A stretch of DNA of 64,000 nucleotides from Bacillota bacterium (lineage in GTDB: Bacteria > Bacillota > Clostridia > Tissierellales > Peptoniphilaceae). The notes under the pieces were generated by a model. That model ran no database searches. It was not told where the DNA came from and worked only from the letters and a program-made list of their open reading frames with translations. Position 1 is the first letter of the stretch; each line of letters begins with the position of its first letter. Location: assembly GCA_028724185.1 (NCBI GenBank), contig JAQYDN010000021.1, positions 21,071 through 85,070 of the forward strand, read 5' to 3'. Below, one piece after another: positions 60,749 to 64,000 of this stretch. The translations under genes were made by a program, and so were the position numbers.

Positions 60749-62155
60749 ATGAAACAATCGATCCGAATCATCATTACGCGCAACTTCGTCGCGTTGATTT
60801 TGCTCACGGTGAGCCTCCTCGATGTTCTGCTCATTCTCGGATTTAGACAATACACCTACAACGGCGTCAAATATTACTTAAATCAGCAGCTGAACAATTC
60901 GATTTATACCTACGATCGCTACTTTAAAAACGGCAGTTTACAGGAACTTTTGGAGAGCGACTACGAGATTATATTTAACCAGTTTGGAGGGCAGGTCCAA
61001 CTCGTCGGACCGGACGGACAGCTGATCTACGACTCGATCGGCGCGATCAACGATCCCGTGAAAGACTATCCCGACGTTCAGTCGGCGCTGAAGGGAAAAG
61101 AAAATTCGCGCATCGGGAAAGTAACGTATGCCGATACCTCGGTGTTGTCGGTGTCGCGTCCGCTCTTTTCGAGGGAGGGCAGCGTACTGGCGGTCTTGCG
61201 GTATACTTCTTCGCTCGCGCCCGCACATCGTTCGGTCCTCATCTTGACGCGTTATCTGTTGATACTTACGGTGTTTGTCATCGCGATCTCCATCATCGTC
61301 AGCAGATATTTAGCGAAGGCCATTACAAGGCCCATCGAAGAGATCCAATCGACGGCGATCCAACTCGCAGACGGTCAATATAAAAAGCGCATCGAGCTTC
61401 AACGCGACGACGAATTGGGCCAATTGGCGCAGTCGATCAATACGCTCGCGGCCGAAATTGTGCGAAAAGAGCAGGTAAAAAACGACTTTATTTCGTCTAT
61501 TTCTCACGAACTTCGGACGCCGCTCACGTCGATTCGCGGTTGGGCGGCGATCTTAAAGGATACGGATCCCGAAGACAAGGAGATTTATACCGAAGGATTC
61601 AATATTATCGAAAACGAGACGGAGCGGCTCTCCAAGATGGTCGAAGAGTTGCTCGACTTTTCGCGTTACATCTCGGGGCGCATCACCCTTAAGAAAGATG
61701 AGTTCAACATCACCTCGACTTGTCGAGATGTACTGAGGCAGATGCAGCCCAGGGCGCAAAACCAAGATATCCATTTAATCGACGAGGTGAACGACGAGGT
61801 CGTATTGATTACAGGCGACGAGGACAGGATACGTCAAGTCCTCATCAACCTCATCGACAACGCCATCAAGTTTACCGATCCGGGCGGATGGGTTTTGTTG
61901 GAGGCGCGTAAGAATTATCCGAATTATGAAATGATCATTTCGGATAACGGCGTCGGCATGGACGAGACCGAGTTGCGCTTGGCGAAGGAGAAATTCTATA
62001 AGGGAAAGCATTCCAATTCGCACTCAGGGCTCGGCCTTTCTATCGCGGAAGAAATCATCAAGTTGCATAACGGAGAGATTCAAATCGTATCGGAAAAATC
62101 GGTCGGTACGTCGATTCGCGTCTTTATTCCCCTAGAAAATGAGGCGACATCATGA
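60749..62155 (+). CDS. Sensor histidine kinase (third two-component system)
   Basis: A 468-residue membrane kinase: first membrane segment (about 13-31), extracytoplasmic sensor domain (about 32-165), second membrane segment (about 168-190), HAMP (RPIEEIQSTAIQLADGQYKKRI), HisKA with His253 (SISHELRTPL), and an ATPase domain with LIDNAIKF, DNGVGMDE and HSGLGLSIAEEI. It resembles envelope-stress kinases but the signal is unknown. It overlaps the lipoprotein gene by 4 bp. Confidence 0.92.
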   Translation: MKQSIRIIITRNFVALILLTVSLLDVLLILGFRQYTYNGVKYYLNQQLNNSIYTYDRYFKNGSLQELLESDYEIIFNQFGGQVQLVGPDGQLIYDSIGAINDPVKDYPDVQSALKGKENSRIGKVTYADTSVLSVSRPLFSREGSVLAVLRYTSSLAPAHRSVLILTRYLLILTVFVIAISIIVSRYLAKAITRPIEEIQSTAIQLADGQYKKRIELQRDDELGQLAQSINTLAAEIVRKEQVKNDFISSISHELRTPLTSIRGWAAILKDTDPEDKEIYTEGFNIIENETERLSKMVEELLDFSRYISGRITLKKDEFNITSTCRDVLRQMQPRAQNQDIHLIDEVNDEVVLITGDEDRIRQVLINLIDNAIKFTDPGGWVLLEARKNYPNYEMIISDNGVGMDETELRLAKEKFYKGKHSNSHSGLGLSIAEEIIKLHNGEIQIVSEKSVGTSIRVFIPLENEATS

Positions 62156-62691
62156 AGATAAAAAAGTGGGTAGGCTTACTATGTCTTTTATTATTGACGG
62201 CATGTTCGCCGGCCAAGAAAGACTATAAGCTGATTGAAAAGCCCGATATTAATCGCGCGCCGCTCCAGGGGCGCTGGGTGGTGACAAACATCCAATATGC
62301 CTCGCCCGATTCGAAGAATATACAGTCGATCATCGGCTCGGATGCGACATTTGCGCCGCACGCCGCGGTATTTGACACGCAAAAGATCGAGGATCCGCGA
62401 TATGTCGTTCGAAAAGGTAAAACTGATTATTTTCTAAAAGTAGGGTATAATAAGACGAAAGAAGATATCGGCATATCGAATGACAACCTATTTGTCATCA
62501 ATATTTACGAAAAAGACCGATTGCTCTTTACCGTCTATCGCGAAAAAGAAGACGTCGCCTATATCGACGTATACGGCAATCTGTTGCAGCTGGTCAAGAC
62601 GAAACAAAGCCTCGACGATAAGCAGCTTCAACATATATTAGAAAACAAAAACTCCGAGCCAATCTATTATTCCGAAGTGCCGGGGAAGTAG
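62152..62691 (+). CDS. Lipoprotein of unknown function linked to the third two-component system
   Basis: A 179-residue protein with a lipoprotein signal peptide ending LLTAC (Cys18), then a mature domain with KLIEKPDINRAPLQGRWVV and VFDTQKIEDPRYVV. No known domain is recognised. ATG 62152 overlaps the kinase stop, so the lipoprotein may be a sensor partner or a target of the two-component system. A small membrane protein follows after 9 bp. Confidence 0.8.
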   Translation: MKIKKWVGLLCLLLLTACSPAKKDYKLIEKPDINRAPLQGRWVVTNIQYASPDSKNIQSIIGSDATFAPHAAVFDTQKIEDPRYVVRKGKTDYFLKVGYNKTKEDIGISNDNLFVINIYEKDRLLFTVYREKEDVAYIDVYGNLLQLVKTKQSLDDKQLQHILENKNSEPIYYSEVPGK

Positions 62692-62700
62692 GAGGACACT

Positions 62701-63072
62701 ATGCTAGCTAAAATTTCTGAGAGTATCAACGGCAATATGCAGTACATGATCATTTTGGTCTTGGCCGTGATCGCCGCTCTCATCGTCACCTTTGTTATGA
62801 ATATCGTCGGCAAACGCAAGAAATTCCTGCGCTACATCCCGGGACTTGCGCTCGTGTTTATCGGCATGTTCTCGCTCATTATCGTGTTGAATCGACTCTT
62901 CGATCGCTCGAATTTAATGAATATCTATGTCGCACTCGTCTGCGTGACGGCGGGATTCTGTTCCCTGTTGTTTGCCCTCTGCATCGGAATCTACAACAAA
63001 GATCGCCATCCGCAAATGACCAATATCGACGAACGCAGGCGGAGAGAAGAGATGGAATCGGCCGGCAGATAA
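62701..63072 (+). CDS. Small membrane protein of unknown function
   Basis: A 123-residue protein with three likely membrane helices (about 16-34, 44-66 and 74-98) and a charged C-terminal tail (DERRRREEMESAGR). TAGGAGGAC precedes the ATG. It lies in the operon of the third two-component system, downstream of the lipoprotein. The family is not recognised. Confidence 0.75.
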   Translation: MLAKISESINGNMQYMIILVLAVIAALIVTFVMNIVGKRKKFLRYIPGLALVFIGMFSLIIVLNRLFDRSNLMNIYVALVCVTAGFCSLLFALCIGIYNKDRHPQMTNIDERRRREEMESAGR

Positions 63073-63111
63073 ATCGCGAGATTTCGCTTTAAATTATAAA
63101 ATAATCGTTAT

Positions 63112-63155
63112 AAAAACACCGCTTATAGAAACGCCTATAAGCGGTGTTTTTATAT
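63112..63155 (+). terminator. Strong hairpin terminator after the third two-component operon
   Basis: AAAAACACCGCTTATAG and CTATAAGCGGTGTTTTT pair perfectly over 17 bp with a 6-base loop and a T-run. Confidence 0.93.
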
Positions 63156-63459
63156 TTTAATATTTAATACGAATAACAGTTTCGGTGGGTATTCTTTCAG
63201 AAAATAGTGATTGCTTTCTCCATAAATTAAAGCAAGGTCATTGCGCCGTAATAAATGCGGCAGAAATGAGTGTAAAGAGGATTTAAATGAAGTTTCTTTA
63301 TAGAAATAAACAATGATTGCGATATCCAGTAAAGAGAACATTTAAATTGAAAAGTAATGGTAAGGAGAACTTAAAAAGTGACGGCTTGAAAAGATAAATA
63401 AAGATTAGTAGACTATATTTTACTGGAATGAAATTATTATAATGTGAGGAGAGTTATAG
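63156..63459. other. AT-rich gene-free stretch before the ADP-ribosylglycohydrolase gene
   Basis: About 300 bp, clearly more AT-rich than the rest of the window. A 63-residue minus-strand frame covers part of it, but its end runs into the terminator and it has no recognised domain. A perfect TATAAT at 63438-63443 may serve the next gene. No clear -35 was found. Confidence 0.4.
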
Positions 63460-64000
63460 GTGGTTGCATTGGAATCGGCGATCTATGGTTTGGCAGTCGG
63501 AGATGCCTTGGGTGTTCCTTTTGAATCGAAACGACGGGGGAGTTTTGTATGCGACGATATGATTGGTTTTGGCGTGTGGAATAAAGAACCGGGAACATGG
63601 TCTGATGATACAAGTATGACTCTCGCCACTTGTAAATCAATTAAAGATCAAAGCGGTATTGATCCTAAAGATATCAGAAAAAAATTTGAAGAGTGGTTGT
63701 ATAAAGCAAAATTTACTTCTAATAATGAAGTTTTTGATGTCGGGAATACGACGAGAGAGGCGATAGAATTAGGTTTCGGTATAGACGACTTTTACGCCAA
63801 CGGGAACGGATCGCTGATGAGAATCTTGCCTCTGGCTTTTACAGATGCGACTGATAACGAAATTAAGGAAATATCTGCGATTACCCACGCCCATAAGCTG
63901 TCAAAAGATGTCTGTGTTACCTATGTTCATATCGCCAGAAAGATGATGAATGGAAAAAAATTTCAAGATCGGCGGTTGCAGAATAAAAAAGAGAATGAGA
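63460..64000 (+). CDS. ADP-ribosylglycohydrolase-family protein (partial, runs off the right edge)
   Basis: About 180 residues of an ADP-ribosylglycohydrolase (DraG/ARH family) are visible. Motifs are IYGLAVGDALGVPFE at the N-terminus, GTWSDDTSMTLA (Mg-binding DDT), GNGSLMRI and ITHAHK. Such proteins remove ADP-ribose from proteins or nucleic acids. The GTG at 63460 has GAGGAGAG upstream. The codons are AT-rich (AAA, AAT, GAT, ATT), unlike the rest of the window, so the gene may have been acquired. The C-terminus and neighbours lie outside. Confidence 0.88.
   Translation, partial: MVALESAIYGLAVGDALGVPFESKRRGSFVCDDMIGFGVWNKEPGTWSDDTSMTLATCKSIKDQSGIDPKDIRKKFEEWLYKAKFTSNNEVFDVGNTTREAIELGFGIDDFYANGNGSLMRILPLAFTDATDNEIKEISAITHAHKLSKDVCVTYVHIARKMMNGKKFQDRRLQNKKENE

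Noticed and set aside
63150..63341. Minus-strand frame of 63 residues near the right edge
   Set aside because: Its end lies in the terminator of the previous operon and no domain was recognised; chance frames are common in AT-rich DNA.
1..64000. CRISPR arrays, insertion sequences, prophage, tRNA or rRNA genes
   Set aside because: No direct-repeat arrays, transposase or phage proteins, and no tRNA- or rRNA-like sequences were noticed by reading; a dedicated search was not possible.

Overview
The window reads as chromosomal DNA of an anaerobic, Gram-positive bacterium of moderate GC content, most likely a clostridial or Tissierellia-type (Peptoniphilaceae-like) Bacillota. That placement is inference. 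It rests on a pyruvate:ferredoxin oxidoreductase, HPr kinase, LCP, SepF and SLH proteins, a complete-looking anaerobic (cbi) cobalamin branch, and a glmS ribozyme. No rRNA, tRNA, CRISPR array, insertion sequence or prophage was seen.

Layout. 1-6334: tail of yhbY, then nadD-yqeK-LCP-rsfS-ridA-comEA, a terminator, and uvrC-hprK. 6385-10033: nifJ with its own promoter and terminator. 10260-10767: a glutathione peroxidase-like gene. 10796-17514: a phosphate-starvation locus, pstS-pstC-pstA-pstB-phoU-phoP-phoR, with 11-bp-spaced PhoP-box-like repeats before pstS and again before pstC. The two halves of PstS are in reversed order compared with the usual protein. 17559-19675: a second OmpR-type two-component system. 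19676-20422: a decayed stretch with one frameshifted small membrane-protein gene. 20423-24820 (minus): a creatininase-family hydrolase and pyruvate carboxylase.

24906-37410: a tightly overlapped cobalamin operon of 17 genes, cbiB-cbiK-cbiL-cobD-cbiC-cbiD-cbiE-cbiT-cbiF-cbiG-cbiH-cbiJ-(Cys-rich protein)-cobT-cobU-cobS-cobC. It is driven by a promoter divergent from that of pyc. Its leader is too short for a B12 riboswitch, and cbiA, cbiP, cobA/sirohaem and adenosyltransferase genes are absent from the window.

37413-39167: an SLH-domain surface protein, itself preceded by a PhoP-box-like repeat, then a gene-free 370-bp stretch and a small GNAT gene. 39292-41401 (minus): glmS with a glmS self-cleaving ribozyme leader. 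41413-48055: a cytoplasmic parvulin, an unusual RelA/SpoT-domain protein, msrA, pepD, a DUF1292 protein, a radical SAM gene that appears to start at ATT, a small P-loop protein, a 29-residue membrane peptide and an unrecognised gene. 48079-49311: glyA. 49427-57616: a housekeeping operon der-plsY-gpsA-HlyD-like-yggS-sepF-ylmH-lspA-rluD-pyrR. 57621-59464: divergent nucleoside phosphorylase and MtnA-like isomerase genes. 59467-63072: an HD phosphohydrolase, a third two-component system, a lipoprotein and a small membrane protein. From about 63155 the sequence becomes AT-rich and enters a truncated ADP-ribosylglycohydrolase gene, possibly the edge of an acquired segment.

The points most worth a second look are the permuted PstS, the PhoP-box-like repeats including the one at the SLH gene, the ATT start of the radical SAM gene, the altered RelA/SpoT-domain protein, a possible cleavage-coupled Shine-Dalgarno switch in the glmS leader, and the change of base composition at the right edge.
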